Below are positions 1 through 6,917 of a stretch of DNA of 8,920 nucleotides, piece after piece (position 1 is the first letter of the stretch; each line of letters starts with the position of its first letter). This DNA is from Desulfovibrio sp. GTDB taxonomy: Bacteria; Desulfobacterota; Desulfovibrionia; Desulfovibrionales; Desulfovibrionaceae. Location: NCBI GenBank assembly GCA_031270875.1, contig JAISXC010000024.1:1-8920 (forward strand), read 5' to 3'. The notes under the pieces are model-generated. The model worked only from the letters and a program-made list of their open reading frames with translations, was not told the origin of the DNA and made no database searches. The translations under genes and the position numbers were made by a program.

Positions 1-1932
1 GAAATTATTGAGACGCCCATCACCTCCTCCTTCCGGGAAGGACTTTCGGTGCTGCAATATTTCACATCCACCCACGGCGCGCGCAAAGGTCTTGCCGACA
101 CCGCCCTTAAAACGGCCAACTCAGGTTACCTGACGCGCCGTCTGGTGGATGTTGTGCAGGATGTCATTGTTTCGCAGCACGATTGCGGCACAGTGGACGG
201 CATTGAGCTGACCGATCTGAAAGAGGGCGCGGACGTCAAAACCCCTCTCGCCGAACGCACGGTCGGGCGCGTTCTCCTCTATCCCGTGCATGACGCGGAC
301 GAGCAGGAGCAAATCCTTATTCCCGAGAACACCCTGATTACGGAAAATGAAGCCCGCCTTCTGGCCGAAAAGAGCATTGCTTCCATCACGGTGCGTTCCC
401 CGCTGACCTGCCAGGCGGAACGCGGCATATGCGCGCTCTGTTACGGACGGGATCTGGCCCGGGGTCATCTTGTCAATACAGGCGAAACCGTGGGCATTAT
501 CGCCGCCCAATCCATCGGCGAACCCGGTACGCAGCTGACCATGCGCACATTCCACATCGGCGGCACGGCCTCAAGCACCATTGAGAAGAACAAATTTGAG
601 GCCCTTAACGCGGGTCGCGTGCTCCTGCACCGCGTACGCGAAGTGGTCAACAGAGACGGCGCGCATCTGGTGCTCGGCAAGAGCGGGCAGTTGACCATTA
701 TTGATCCGCAAGGGCGCGAGCGGGAAAAATACATTCTTCCCAACGGCGCGCGCCTTCTGGTTTCCGATGGCCAGCAGATCGCCAAGGGATCCCTGCTGGC
801 CGAATGGGATCCCTTTAACGAGCCGTTTGTGGCGGAAGAAAACGGTTCGGCCCGCTTTTCGGACATCGTTGACGGCAAAACCGTGCAGGAAAAAGTGGAC
901 GAGGTGACGCGCCAGGTGTCACTGACCATCATGGAATACAGAACCACAAATTTTCGGCCCTCCATTTCCGTCTGCGACGAAAGCGGCAATGTGAAACAAC
1001 GCGGGCAAGGTTCCGCCACGGCGGTCTACACGCTGCCCGTCGGCTCCATCATTATGGTGAAGGACGGCGACGGCATTGAAGCCGGCGACATTCTGGCGCG
1101 CAAGCCGCGTGAGACCTCCAAGACCAAGGATATCGTCGGTGGCCTGCCGCGCGTGGCGGAGCTTTTTGAGGTCCGCAAACCAAAGGACAAGGCCGAAGTG
1201 TCCGAAATCGCCGGCACTGTGACCCATGCCGGAGAGTCCAAAGGCAAACGCAAGCTCATCGTGACGCCGGAAATTGGCGACCCCAAGGAATATCTTGTGC
1301 CGAAAGGCAGGCACATCACGGCGGCGGACGGGGATTTTGTGGAAGCCGGTGACCCTCTGACAGAAGGCTATCCGGAACTGCATGATATTCTGCGTACCCG
1401 CGGAGAAAAATACCTTGCCCGTTACCTTGTGGATGAAATTCAGGAAGTTTACCGTTTTCAGGGCGTGGGCATTGACGACAAGCACATTGAGGTTATCGTG
1501 CGACAGATGCTCAAAAAAGTCACTGTGCTCGACGCTGGCGGCACTTCCTTCCTTGTGGGCGAGCAGGTGGATAAAATCGAATTCAGGGGGGAAAACGAAA
1601 AAGCCAGGGCGGAAGGCCGCCAGCCGGCTACGGCTGAACCGCTGGTGCTGGGCATCACCCAGGCTTCACTGACCACTTCCTCCTTCATTTCCGCCGCGTC
1701 TTTCCAGGAAACCACCAAGGTGCTCACCGAGGCCTCTCTCAAGAGCAAGGTTGATTCCCTGCGCGGCCTCAAGGAGAATGTCATCGTCGGCAGACTTATC
1801 CCGGCCGGAACGGGTTACCGCGAATATGTGTACGGCGACATTGAGGTCCCGGAGCAAAAGGAACGCCCCGACAAATTTCTGGAAGAGATGGATGAAAATC
1901 CGGTTATGGTGGATTTGGACTCCCCCCAGTAA
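1..1932 (+). CDS. rpoC: DNA-directed RNA polymerase subunit beta' (RpoC), C-terminal part
   Basis: This is the C-terminal 643 residues of the beta' subunit of RNA polymerase; the frame is open from base 1, so the start lies outside the window. Beta' forms one jaw of the catalytic clamp of the transcription enzyme. The second zinc site is visible: a Cys at window residue 62 and the cluster Cys137, Cys144, Cys147 ([11 protein letters not shown]). It is followed by the trigger-helix segment [18 protein letters not shown] at about residues 171-188, which closes on the active site during nucleotide addition. The end carries the usual conserved stretch ([24 protein letters not shown] in separate short blocks, then the GRLIPAGTG motif) and a short acidic tail before TAA at 1930. 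The visible part is about the size expected from roughly residue 770 onward of the E. coli protein (1407 aa). I see no frameshift or insertion. No convincing terminator hairpin follows; the next gene is convergent. Confidence 0.98.
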   Translation, partial: EIIETPITSSFREGLSVLQYFTSTHGARKGLADTALKTANSGYLTRRLVDVVQDVIVSQHDCGTVDGIELTDLKEGADVKTPLAERTVGRVLLYPVHDADEQEQILIPENTLITENEARLLAEKSIASITVRSPLTCQAERGICALCYGRDLARGHLVNTGETVGIIAAQSIGEPGTQLTMRTFHIGGTASSTIEKNKFEALNAGRVLLHRVREVVNRDGAHLVLGKSGQLTIIDPQGREREKYILPNGARLLVSDGQQIAKGSLLAEWDPFNEPFVAEENGSARFSDIVDGKTVQEKVDEVTRQVSLTIMEYRTTNFRPSISVCDESGNVKQRGQGSATAVYTLPVGSIIMVKDGDGIEAGDILARKPRETSKTKDIVGGLPRVAELFEVRKPKDKAEVSEIAGTVTHAGESKGKRKLIVTPEIGDPKEYLVPKGRHITAADGDFVEAGDPLTEGYPELHDILRTRGEKYLARYLVDEIQEVYRFQGVGIDDKHIEVIVRQMLKKVTVLDAGGTSFLVGEQVDKIEFRGENEKARAEGRQPATAEPLVLGITQASLTTSSFISAASFQETTKVLTEASLKSKVDSLRGLKENVIVGRLIPAGTGYREYVYGDIEVPEQKERPDKFLEEMDENPVMVDLDSPQ

Positions 1933-1959
1933 CCCATCTATCCATCGGTAATAACTCTC

Positions 1960-2107
1960 TTATTTGGGATCGGAAATGTTGTATTCCTCGCTCTCCTCTT
2001 CGCCGCCTTGCGGAATCATTTTGCGGTTCCATCCGGTGATGACGGAAAAAATCAGCACGGCCAGCAAGGCCCAGGAATAGGGGTTATACAGCCGTTTTTT
2101 CAGCCAT
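1960..2107 (-). pseudogene. Detached C-terminal fragment of the NhaC-family antiporter
   Basis: Directly past the antiporter stop codon, a different minus-strand frame reads LKKRLYNPYSWALLAVLIF, then SVITGWNRKM, then an acidic tail ending NISDPK before TAA at 1960-1962. This is one hydrophobic helix preceded by basic residues and followed by a charged tail, and it resembles the final helix of NhaC-family proteins as I recall them (NPY.WALLAV..F...TGWNR). It has no start codon or ribosome binding site of its own. It is best read as the original 3' end of the antiporter gene, separated from the body by a deletion whose length is not a multiple of three, with the junction near 2084-2100. A plain one-base frameshift is possible, but joining the frames gives only about 377 residues, which is still short for the family. 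A sequencing or assembly error cannot be excluded. Confidence 0.65.
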
Positions 2108-3091
2108 TTCCAGAATACGGCGCATGATGCCGCTTTCCACCAGAACCTGCGTTACCGCCAGTATCAGAATCGCGAATATTATGGCCCCGACCACGCTGTT
2201 GACGCCGTTCTCTATGATTCCCGTGGACAGGCCGCGTTTTTCGGGAATGTTGAAAAGGCCCCCGGGGCTGATGCGCCCGGTTAGGAGGCCCAGCAGCGCG
2301 GCTGAAATGTTCCCGTAGATGAGAGCTTCAATGATATGCCGCCCGCAAAGGGCCGTCACAACCACAATGACCAGCGAGAGCAACATGACAAGACCTGTGG
2401 GATCAAGCTGCGCCTTTATTTCCGGCAAGGACGACAACTGTCCTCCTCCGCCCATGGTGGCGAAAAACACCGCCGCCACAAGCGCCGCTGAGATTGACAA
2501 CGGAAAGCGCGAGCGAACCACGTCACGCATGGTTGCCCCTTGGGTATAGGCCGACACTATGGTCGTGTCGGAAACCGGGGCAAGATTGTCGCCGAAGGCG
2601 GCGCCTGAAAGTATGGCCAGCGCGAGCATGGCCGGATCGGCGCCGAGAAAAATTCCGGCCGGGTATAATACCGGGGACAGCGCTATGCAGGTGCCGGTGC
2701 TGGTTCCGGTGCCGAGGGAGAAAAGCATGGCGGCAAAAAACACCATGGATACGAAGACGGAACCCTGCGCGCCGGTGGTCATCCCCATCCAGAGCAGGCC
2801 GTTGACCAGACCGCCTGCTTTCATGAGTTCGCCGAAAACGCCGGCGAACAGCCAGGCGGTGACAATGACTATGCCTGTTCTGTCGCCTATGCCGCGCATA
2901 AGCGCCCTGCAATATTCCTTCGGCTCTTTGGCGAACAGTATGCCCGCGGCTATGGCAATCCAGGCGCATGCCCAGAAAGGCTTTGTGCCTCCGCGCTCGG
3001 CGACGGAAAGCCAGATCAGCCCGCAAACAAGAATGATCAGCGGGACAAGGCCGCCCAGAATGCCTCCACGCATTCGCAGTTCGTTTTTCAT
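2084..3091 (-). CDS. NhaC-family Na+/H+ antiporter, probably C-terminally truncated by an internal deletion/frameshift
   Basis: The encoded 335-residue hydrophobic protein belongs to the NhaC Na+/H+ antiporter family (Pfam Na_H_antiporter, PF03553), inner-membrane proteins that exchange sodium for protons. Family landmarks are a small-residue motif GTGTSTGT at residues 127-134 and the hallmark GDNLAPVSDTT at 167-177. A first helix spans about residues 11-30 and several more hydrophobic segments follow. I chose the ATG at 3089-3091 because GGGAGG lies just upstream and the protein begins sensibly with MKNELRMRGG; the frame is open further upstream to 3334, but that part is not membrane-like. 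Members I recall are roughly 430-500 residues, so this one is short. It stops after ESGIMRRILEMAEKTAV, where family members go on with further membrane segments. A matching C-terminal end sits just downstream in another frame (1960-2107). The gene is therefore probably non-functional, or makes a shortened protein. Confidence 0.85.
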   Translation of the reverse strand: MKNELRMRGGILGGLVPLIILVCGLIWLSVAERGGTKPFWACAWIAIAAGILFAKEPKEYCRALMRGIGDRTGIVIVTAWLFAGVFGELMKAGGLVNGLLWMGMTTGAQGSVFVSMVFFAAMLFSLGTGTSTGTCIALSPVLYPAGIFLGADPAMLALAILSGAAFGDNLAPVSDTTIVSAYTQGATMRDVVRSRFPLSISAALVAAVFFATMGGGGQLSSLPEIKAQLDPTGLVMLLSLVIVVVTALCGRHIIEALIYGNISAALLGLLTGRISPGGLFNIPEKRGLSTGIIENGVNSVVGAIIFAILILAVTQVLVESGIMRRILEMAEKTAV

Positions 3092-3146
3092 CTGCTCCCT
3101 CCCTGTTTGGTGTCTGTTTACGGCCGGTCCGGACAATGGCGAATCG

Positions 3147-3345
3147 TCAGCGCGTCGGAGTTCCGGCCAGGGCATCGGCATGGGCAAAAGTTTCACAGGG
3201 CACGGCCTGTGTCTCAGCGGGCTGGAAGGCCAGAGAGGCCATACGCTCGCCGAGTTCCATATAGTGTTCCCGCAGGGTTCTCTCAATTGCGCGGCGCGAG
3301 GAAGGTTGGAAGCGGATGCCGTTTCCGCAGTCAACGCGAAAGTTA
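3147..3345 (-). other. Coding-like open frame, possible gene remnant or small protein
   Basis: Between the M15 peptidase stop (3343) and the antiporter start (3091), one minus-strand frame stays open and has the look of real coding sequence: about 60% G or C at third positions and a natural amino-acid mix, with a charged helical stretch (RRAIERTLREHYMELGERM) followed by ASLAFQPAETQAVPCETF. It ends with TGA at 3147-3149. The frame runs upstream into the peptidase gene without a good start. The only ATG with a sensible position (3258-3260, giving 37 residues) has no clear ribosome binding site. I do not recognise the product. It may be the 3' remnant of a gene whose 5' part was lost, or chance. 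Apart from this I see nothing in 3092-3342 except the antiporter ribosome binding site. Confidence 0.25.
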
Positions 3346-4188
3346 CCGGGGAGCGCAGTTGTCCGGCAGAAGTTCCGGCCGATATTCAAAGTGCATGAAG
3401 TCAAAGGAATGCCACTTGCCGCCCCAGATAAAGCCCTCCGACTCAAAGGCGTCCACAATGGCCTGCGGGTAGCGCGACCTGGCGTTCTGCGCGGCGGCGG
3501 CCGATTTTGCCCAGCGCCAGTACGGTCCTGCTTTCGCGTTCAAATCAATGGCGACGGCAAAGGCGTGGGCCGAAAGCCTGCCGGTTCCCTCAATTGTCCG
3601 CCAGAGAAAAGTTCCCTCAAGGGGGAGAATATATTCCCGCAGGGCCGGTTCGCGCCTTACGAGATCTTTCAGTTTTTTTCCGACCCGCTCCAGGGCGTCG
3701 GCGGCGCCGTGGCGTTTGTTGAAAGGCACCGTGGCATCCATGAACGGCACTGGCACGCAGTTTTTTTGCACTTCTTCCGCATTTTTTCCGTAGAGGATTC
3801 TGAACAGGGCTTCATTCCGCACCCTGCCGGGCTCAAAACCAGCGGGCGCATCCCGTCCCCGCTGTCCACGCGGATACGTCTGACTGAGCGAAGCGCACAG
3901 GGGCTGGTCCTCCTCCGCCAGCGGGGAGGGCGGCGGGCAGCCCGAATCCGGACTGAAAAAAAGGCGCTCCTGGCCGGCGCGCAGATACAGGCCTGTGCTG
4001 TCCCGTTCCAAAATCAGATCAATGTCCGGATAGGCCTTGACGAGTATCCGCGCGGCGCTGATTTCCCGGCGGATGCCGTCTGCCGGGGCGGTCGGGGCTG
4101 AGTTGTCCGCCATGCTTCTGAGCGGGCTGAAAAACAGAAACAAAACAGACAATGGCAAAAATTTCAGCAATCGTCCGATATGGCGCAC
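3343..4188 (-). CDS. Exported M15-family zinc peptidase (D-Ala-D-Ala carboxypeptidase-like)
   Basis: This is a predicted secreted or periplasmic metallopeptidase of the VanY/M15 type, a group that mostly trims D-alanyl peptides of peptidoglycan or acts as an endolysin-like amidase/peptidase. Counting from the GTG at 4186-4188, the zinc-ligand pattern is SAHAFAVAID (His208, Asp215) and the C-terminal block KWHSFDFMHFEYRPE (second His ligand, His266). The N-terminus RHIGRLLKFLPLSVLFLFF followed by SPLRSMA looks like a signal peptide. The GTG is preferred because GGAG lies 9 bp upstream. The in-frame ATG at 4197 touches that GGAG and the ATG at 4242 has no ribosome binding site, but either would add only 3 or 18 residues. 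The middle (about residues 80-120) is proline-rich and low in conservation cues. One oddity: where the family usually has glycine (H..G.A.D), this protein has alanine. It is transcribed away from the DUF1538 gene and toward the broken antiporter. Confidence 0.8.
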   Translation of the reverse strand: MRHIGRLLKFLPLSVLFLFFSPLRSMADNSAPTAPADGIRREISAARILVKAYPDIDLILERDSTGLYLRAGQERLFFSPDSGCPPPSPLAEEDQPLCASLSQTYPRGQRGRDAPAGFEPGRVRNEALFRILYGKNAEEVQKNCVPVPFMDATVPFNKRHGAADALERVGKKLKDLVRREPALREYILPLEGTFLWRTIEGTGRLSAHAFAVAIDLNAKAGPYWRWAKSAAAAQNARSRYPQAIVDAFESEGFIWGGKWHSFDFMHFEYRPELLPDNCAPR

Positions 4189-4352
4189 GAAACACATCTC
4201 CGGCCGCCGGATGCAGGGCTTCAGCCCAGGATCAGGTCCCATTGAAAATCAAAAGACGACTCAAATTCATGGAGTAGGCGCTGGGGGCTTTTACCTTTCA
4301 ACCGACGTGCCAATCGACTGATTGTCAACTGCGGGGGATGGACACGAACATG

Positions 4353-4361
4353 TGGTATGAT
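4353..4361 (+). promoter_or_regulatory. Possible extended -10 promoter for the DUF1538 operon
   Basis: The sequence TGGTATGAT matches an extended -10 element (TGnTATAAT) with five of six hexamer positions. There is no good -35 at the standard distance, which extended -10 promoters can tolerate. A start near 4368 would give a leader of about 240 nt before the DUF1538 start codon. This is prediction from sequence only. Confidence 0.3.
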
Positions 4362-4372
4362 CCCTGGATATG

Positions 4373-4408
4373 TATTCTTGTAACGGGTATTAACAAGAGA
4401 ATATTTTT
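4373..4408 (+). promoter_or_regulatory. AT-rich hairpin followed by a T run in the DUF1538 leader
   Basis: TATTC-TTGT (4373-4381) can pair with ACAA-GAATA (4393-4403, with a 2-nt GA bulge), followed at once by five T's (4404-4408). The shape is that of a small intrinsic terminator or attenuator, but the stem is AT-rich and probably weak. The same bases include a perfect Rex-type half-site, TTAACAA, at 4390-4396, although the left half (TTGT) is one base too far away for a standard Rex operator. Confidence 0.25.
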
Positions 4409-4512
4409 CGTATATGCTGTCTCTGTAAACATGTGGAGAAAATATGCCGGAATGCTCAAAGTGTCAAAGTGGGGATGTTATCGGATATTGCGTGTGGACA
4501 ATTTGTTAATAC
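4387..4512. repeat. 10-bp perfect inverted repeat in the DUF1538 leader
   Basis: GTATTAACAA at 4387-4396 is the exact reverse complement of TTGTTAATAC at 4503-4512. In RNA the two arms would close a loop of about 106 nt that holds the 21-codon ORF at 4444-4509. The left arm overlaps the hairpin at 4373-4403, so the two folds exclude each other. A perfect 10-bp match is uncommon by chance within about 240 bp, but function is unproven. Confidence 0.4.
4444..4509 (+). CDS. Possible 21-codon cysteine-rich leader peptide
   Basis: An ATG at 4444 preceded by GGAG with 5-bp spacing opens a 21-residue frame ending in TAA at 4507-4509. The peptide starts MPECSKCQSGDVIGYC and has cysteines at positions 4, 7, 16 and 21, including a CxxC pair. 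It lies in the long leader of the DUF1538 operon and inside the arms of the 10-bp inverted repeat; its stop codon overlaps the right arm. It could be a regulatory leader peptide, the stub of a zinc-ribbon gene, or chance. The ribosome binding site is the best argument for translation; nothing in the sequence proves it. Confidence 0.25.
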   Translation: MPECSKCQSGDVIGYCVWTIC

Positions 4513-4514
4513 TC

Positions 4515-4583
4515 TCGCCGCGCTGACGTGTTTTCCCTCCGGAGCTTCTGTGATAGGGACATTCATTAGCGGCGGCGATTTTT
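4515..4583 (+). terminator. Terminator-like structure just upstream of the DUF1538 start
   Basis: TCGCCGC (4515-4521) is complementary to GCGGCGA (4572-4578), and five T's follow (4579-4583). A second short pairing, TCCCT with AGGGA, lies between the arms. The structure ends about 15 nt before the ribosome binding site at 4598-4602. It could be a conditional terminator of the leader, but the loop is large and the arms are simple GC triplets, so chance is plausible. Confidence 0.2.
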
Positions 4584-4608
4584 CCGGCGGCCAAGCGAGG
4601 AGTGCCAG

Positions 4609-6114
4609 TTGATAGTTGATTTTGTCGAAAAATTTAAAGAATCCACGATTTCGGTTGTTCCCATAATGGTCATTGTGGTGTTGCTCAATTTGACCATAGC
4701 CCCTCTGGATGAAGGGCAGCTTCCGCAGTTTTTGCTCGGCGGCGTGCTGCTGATTCTGGGCCTCAGCATCTTTCTGGTCGGCGCGGAAATCTGGATGGTC
4801 CCCTTTGGCCAGCATGTGGGATCCGCCCTGACGCGCAAACGCAGCCTCCCCCTCATGCTGTTTGCGTCTTTCGCCATCGGGTTCGCCATCACAATCGCGG
4901 AACCGGATGTGCAGGTTCTGGCAACCCAGGTTTCCGACATCATGCCGGGCATGGACAGAAGCATGCTGCTCATGATGATCGCCGTGGGTGTGGGGTTTTT
5001 CCTGCTCGTCGGCACGGGCCGCATCATTGTGCAGATTCCCCTGCGTTACCTCCTGATAGGTTTCTATATCGCGCTGTTCGGCATATGTTCCATTGTGGAC
5101 CCCGGTTTCGTGGGAGTTTCCTTTGACGCGGGCGGCGCCACCACGGGCCCCATCACCGTTCCCTTCATCATGGCCATGGGCATGGGTGTGGCCGCGGCCG
5201 GGCGCGGCAAGGAATGTTCTGGCGGCGATGACAGCTTCGGTCTGGTCGGGCTCGCGTCCATCGGGCCCATTGCCGCGGTGGCGGTGTTCGGGCTGACTTC
5301 CGGCAGCAGCATGTCCGAAATCGCGGCCGGGCAGGGCGCATCAGCGGCCCAGTCCGAAGCTGGCGTGTTTTTGTCCATCCTGCCCCACATGATGCAGGAA
5401 ATAGCCTTGGCGCTCCTTCCCCTGTTCATTATTTTCGTCATCTTTCAGATCCTGCTGCTGCGGCTGCCCGCCGGGCAGGTAAAACGTATGATTTTCGGCC
5501 TTGTCTACGCCTATATCGGCCTGGTGACCTTCATGACCGGTGTTTCCGGCGGGTTTTCACCTGTGGGGAAGTCGCTTGGTTTCGCTCTGGGTTCCTTTTC
5601 GGAGATGTCCTTAATTCCTGTGGGATTTCTTCTTGGAGCCGTGGTGGTGTGCGCGGAACCGGCCGTTTGGATACTCACGCGGCAGATCGAGGAAATCTCG
5701 GGCGGGTACATTCAGCGGAAGATCATGTTCGCGGCCCTTTCCATCAGCATTGCGGCCGCCGTGGTTCTCGGCATGCTCCGGGTCGTCACCGGCATGAGCA
5801 TCTGGTTCGTGCTCATCCCCGGCTACGCCCTGGCGCTTATTTTGACAAAGTTCTGCCCGCCGCTGTTCACGGCCATAGCCTTTGACTCCGGCGGGGTCGC
5901 CTCCGGCCCCATGGCAACGACCTTTGTTCTGTCCCTGACCCTTGGCGCGTCCGTGGCCTGCGGCGGAAACCCGGCCACCGACGCCTTCGGCATGATCGCC
6001 ATGATCGCCATGGCGCCGCTCGTCACCATCCAATTCCTCGGCATGATTTTCAATCAACTGGAAAAACGCCAAAAACAGCGGAAAGTGTTTCCCAAGGGAG
6101 ACAACGAATCATGA
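4609..6114 (+). CDS. DUF1538 family integral membrane protein (two-repeat putative cation/proton antiporter)
   Basis: This 501-residue, strongly hydrophobic inner-membrane protein matches the DUF1538 family (PF07556). It contains two homologous halves of about 250 residues. Each half has an AEP.V..L..Q motif (Glu98 and Glu350), an FD.GG...GP motif (Asp173 and Asp426) and a downstream GG..(x)DAFG/DSFG-like stretch (about 205-211 and 452-461). The 252-residue offset is the same for both main motifs, so the gene arose by duplication and fusion. From memory, DUF1538 proteins called UmpA/UmpB in halophiles were reported as a two-component Na+(Li+,K+)/H+ antiporter; by analogy this single chain may be a cation/proton antiporter, with the paired acidic residues as candidate ion ligands. 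The start is TTG at 4609, chosen because AGGAG (4598-4602) sits 6 bp upstream and the first helix follows. Its stop codon overlaps the next gene's ATG (ATGA), indicating co-translation with the P-II-like protein. Confidence 0.88.
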   Translation: MIVDFVEKFKESTISVVPIMVIVVLLNLTIAPLDEGQLPQFLLGGVLLILGLSIFLVGAEIWMVPFGQHVGSALTRKRSLPLMLFASFAIGFAITIAEPDVQVLATQVSDIMPGMDRSMLLMMIAVGVGFFLLVGTGRIIVQIPLRYLLIGFYIALFGICSIVDPGFVGVSFDAGGATTGPITVPFIMAMGMGVAAAGRGKECSGGDDSFGLVGLASIGPIAAVAVFGLTSGSSMSEIAAGQGASAAQSEAGVFLSILPHMMQEIALALLPLFIIFVIFQILLLRLPAGQVKRMIFGLVYAYIGLVTFMTGVSGGFSPVGKSLGFALGSFSEMSLIPVGFLLGAVVVCAEPAVWILTRQIEEISGGYIQRKIMFAALSISIAAAVVLGMLRVVTGMSIWFVLIPGYALALILTKFCPPLFTAIAFDSGGVASGPMATTFVLSLTLGASVACGGNPATDAFGMIAMIAMAPLVTIQFLGMIFNQLEKRQKQRKVFPKGDNES

Positions 6115-6788
6115 GTCTCACCTTCCTGCCCGGAAAATTGCTCATCAGCATGGTGGGCCGCCACAGGGGCGAAAAGTTCGTGGCCATCGCCAAGGCCGCC
6201 GGCGCGCGCGGCGGCACCATCACGTTTGGTCGCGCGGTTGTGGACAGCAAAATTTTGCAGGCCCTCTTCCTGGCCGATGTGCAGCAGGATATCGTCTTCA
6301 CCCTTATGAGGGACGAAGCGGATTCCGTTATCAGCGCCGTGTGCGCGACCTGCCGCGAGCATTCCAGAAAGCTGGGCGGCATTGCCCTTGTTCTGGATGT
6401 TTCCGGCATGCTTGTCCGTCAATCCCGGAACACTGCCGACATCACCGAACCCGCCAAAGGCGCGAGGAGCGAAAAAATGGAATCCGGATACACCCTGCTG
6501 ACGGTTATCGTGAACAACGGCTATGCCGACGATGTTATGGCCCAGGCCAGAAAAGCCGGTGCGCGCGGCGGCACCATTCTGACCGGGCGCGGCACGGCGT
6601 CCGAGGAAGACGTGAAATTTTTCGGCATCACTCTGGTGCCGGAAAAGGAAGTGCTCATGATCGTCGCGAAAAAAGCCTTGATTACACCGATCCTTGAAGC
6701 CATCCGGAAGGTGCCGACCCTGGCCGAGCCCGGCGGCGGCATAGTCTACGCCATGAACGTTGAAGAGTTTATTTTGCTGGGGCAGTAG
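6111..6788 (+). CDS. P-II-family (GlnB-like) protein with two tandem domains
   Basis: The 225-residue soluble protein appears to be two P-II-type ferredoxin-like domains in one chain. Each begins with a hydrophobic strand and carries AGARGGT: domain 1 about residues 9-100 (motif 30-36), domain 2 about 127-225 (motif 149-155). This motif corresponds in position to the stretch before the T-loop of P-II proteins. A linker rich in charged residues (about 108-124) joins them. Canonical P-II T-loop residues (YRG.EY with the uridylylated tyrosine) are absent, so uridylylation control as in GlnB is unlikely; binding of a nucleotide or other small molecule is the more general family role. The ATG overlaps the DUF1538 stop by 4 bp, and GGGAG lies about 10 bp upstream. 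P-II proteins often sit beside a transporter they gate (as GlnK with AmtB), so the natural inference is that this protein senses a ligand and regulates the DUF1538 protein at the membrane. Ordinary P-II proteins are single-domain (about 112 aa) trimers. Confidence 0.85.
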   Translation: MSLTFLPGKLLISMVGRHRGEKFVAIAKAAGARGGTITFGRAVVDSKILQALFLADVQQDIVFTLMRDEADSVISAVCATCREHSRKLGGIALVLDVSGMLVRQSRNTADITEPAKGARSEKMESGYTLLTVIVNNGYADDVMAQARKAGARGGTILTGRGTASEEDVKFFGITLVPEKEVLMIVAKKALITPILEAIRKVPTLAEPGGGIVYAMNVEEFILLGQ

Positions 6789-6831
6789 AAGACTGGGAAA
6801 GAAGAATTTTTTCGGGAGTCATTACCAATTG

Positions 6832-6882
6832 AGCCGTTGTCCGGATACGGCTGTTTGGCCATCCCAGCGCGTTGGGACGGCC
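6832..6882. terminator. Two tandem hairpins between convergent genes
   Basis: AGCCGT (6832-6837) and ACGGCT (6847-6852) form a perfect 6-bp stem with a 9-nt loop. A second hairpin, GGCC-A-TCCCA (6857-6865) with TGGGA-C-GGCC (6872-6882), has one mismatch and a 6-nt loop. They lie between the P-II-like gene and the convergent moaA gene, where bidirectional terminators are common. No T run follows immediately on either strand (five T's start 7 bp after the second stem on the plus strand), so the call is tentative. Confidence 0.35.
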
Positions 6883-6917
6883 TTGTCACTTTTTGCAAGA
6901 CACGCTTTTTCATACCG

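Noticed and set aside
3092..3334. Antiporter start extended upstream to 3334
   Set aside because: The extra 81 residues are proline- and arginine-rich with no membrane character; the ATG at 3091 has a strong ribosome binding site.
3107..3472. Plus-strand open frame across the M15/antiporter gap
   Set aside because: Its composition is very rich in Arg, Ser and Gly and it has no ribosome binding site; it is antisense to better-supported minus-strand coding.
4300..4328. Promoter for the M15 gene on the minus strand using TTGACA (4328-4323)
   Set aside because: The -35 hexamer is perfect, but no -10-like hexamer occurs at 16-19 bp spacing.
4378..4396. Rex (redox regulator) operator, TTGT...TTAACAA
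   Set aside because: The right half-site is perfect, but the TTGT-to-ACAA distance is 11 rather than 10 bp and the left half lacks TTAA, so it does not fit the standard operator. A lone TTGTTAA at 4503 has no partner half-site.
4347..4436. Direct repeat AACATGTGG at 4347-4355 and 4428-4436
   Set aside because: Two 9-bp copies 81 bp apart around a palindromic ACATGT core could be operator sites, but nothing else supports this and chance cannot be excluded.
4338..4526. 62-codon plus-strand frame in the DUF1538 leader
   Set aside because: It has no ribosome binding site, a mixed unlikely composition, and overlaps the structured leader; the shorter 21-codon frame has the better start.
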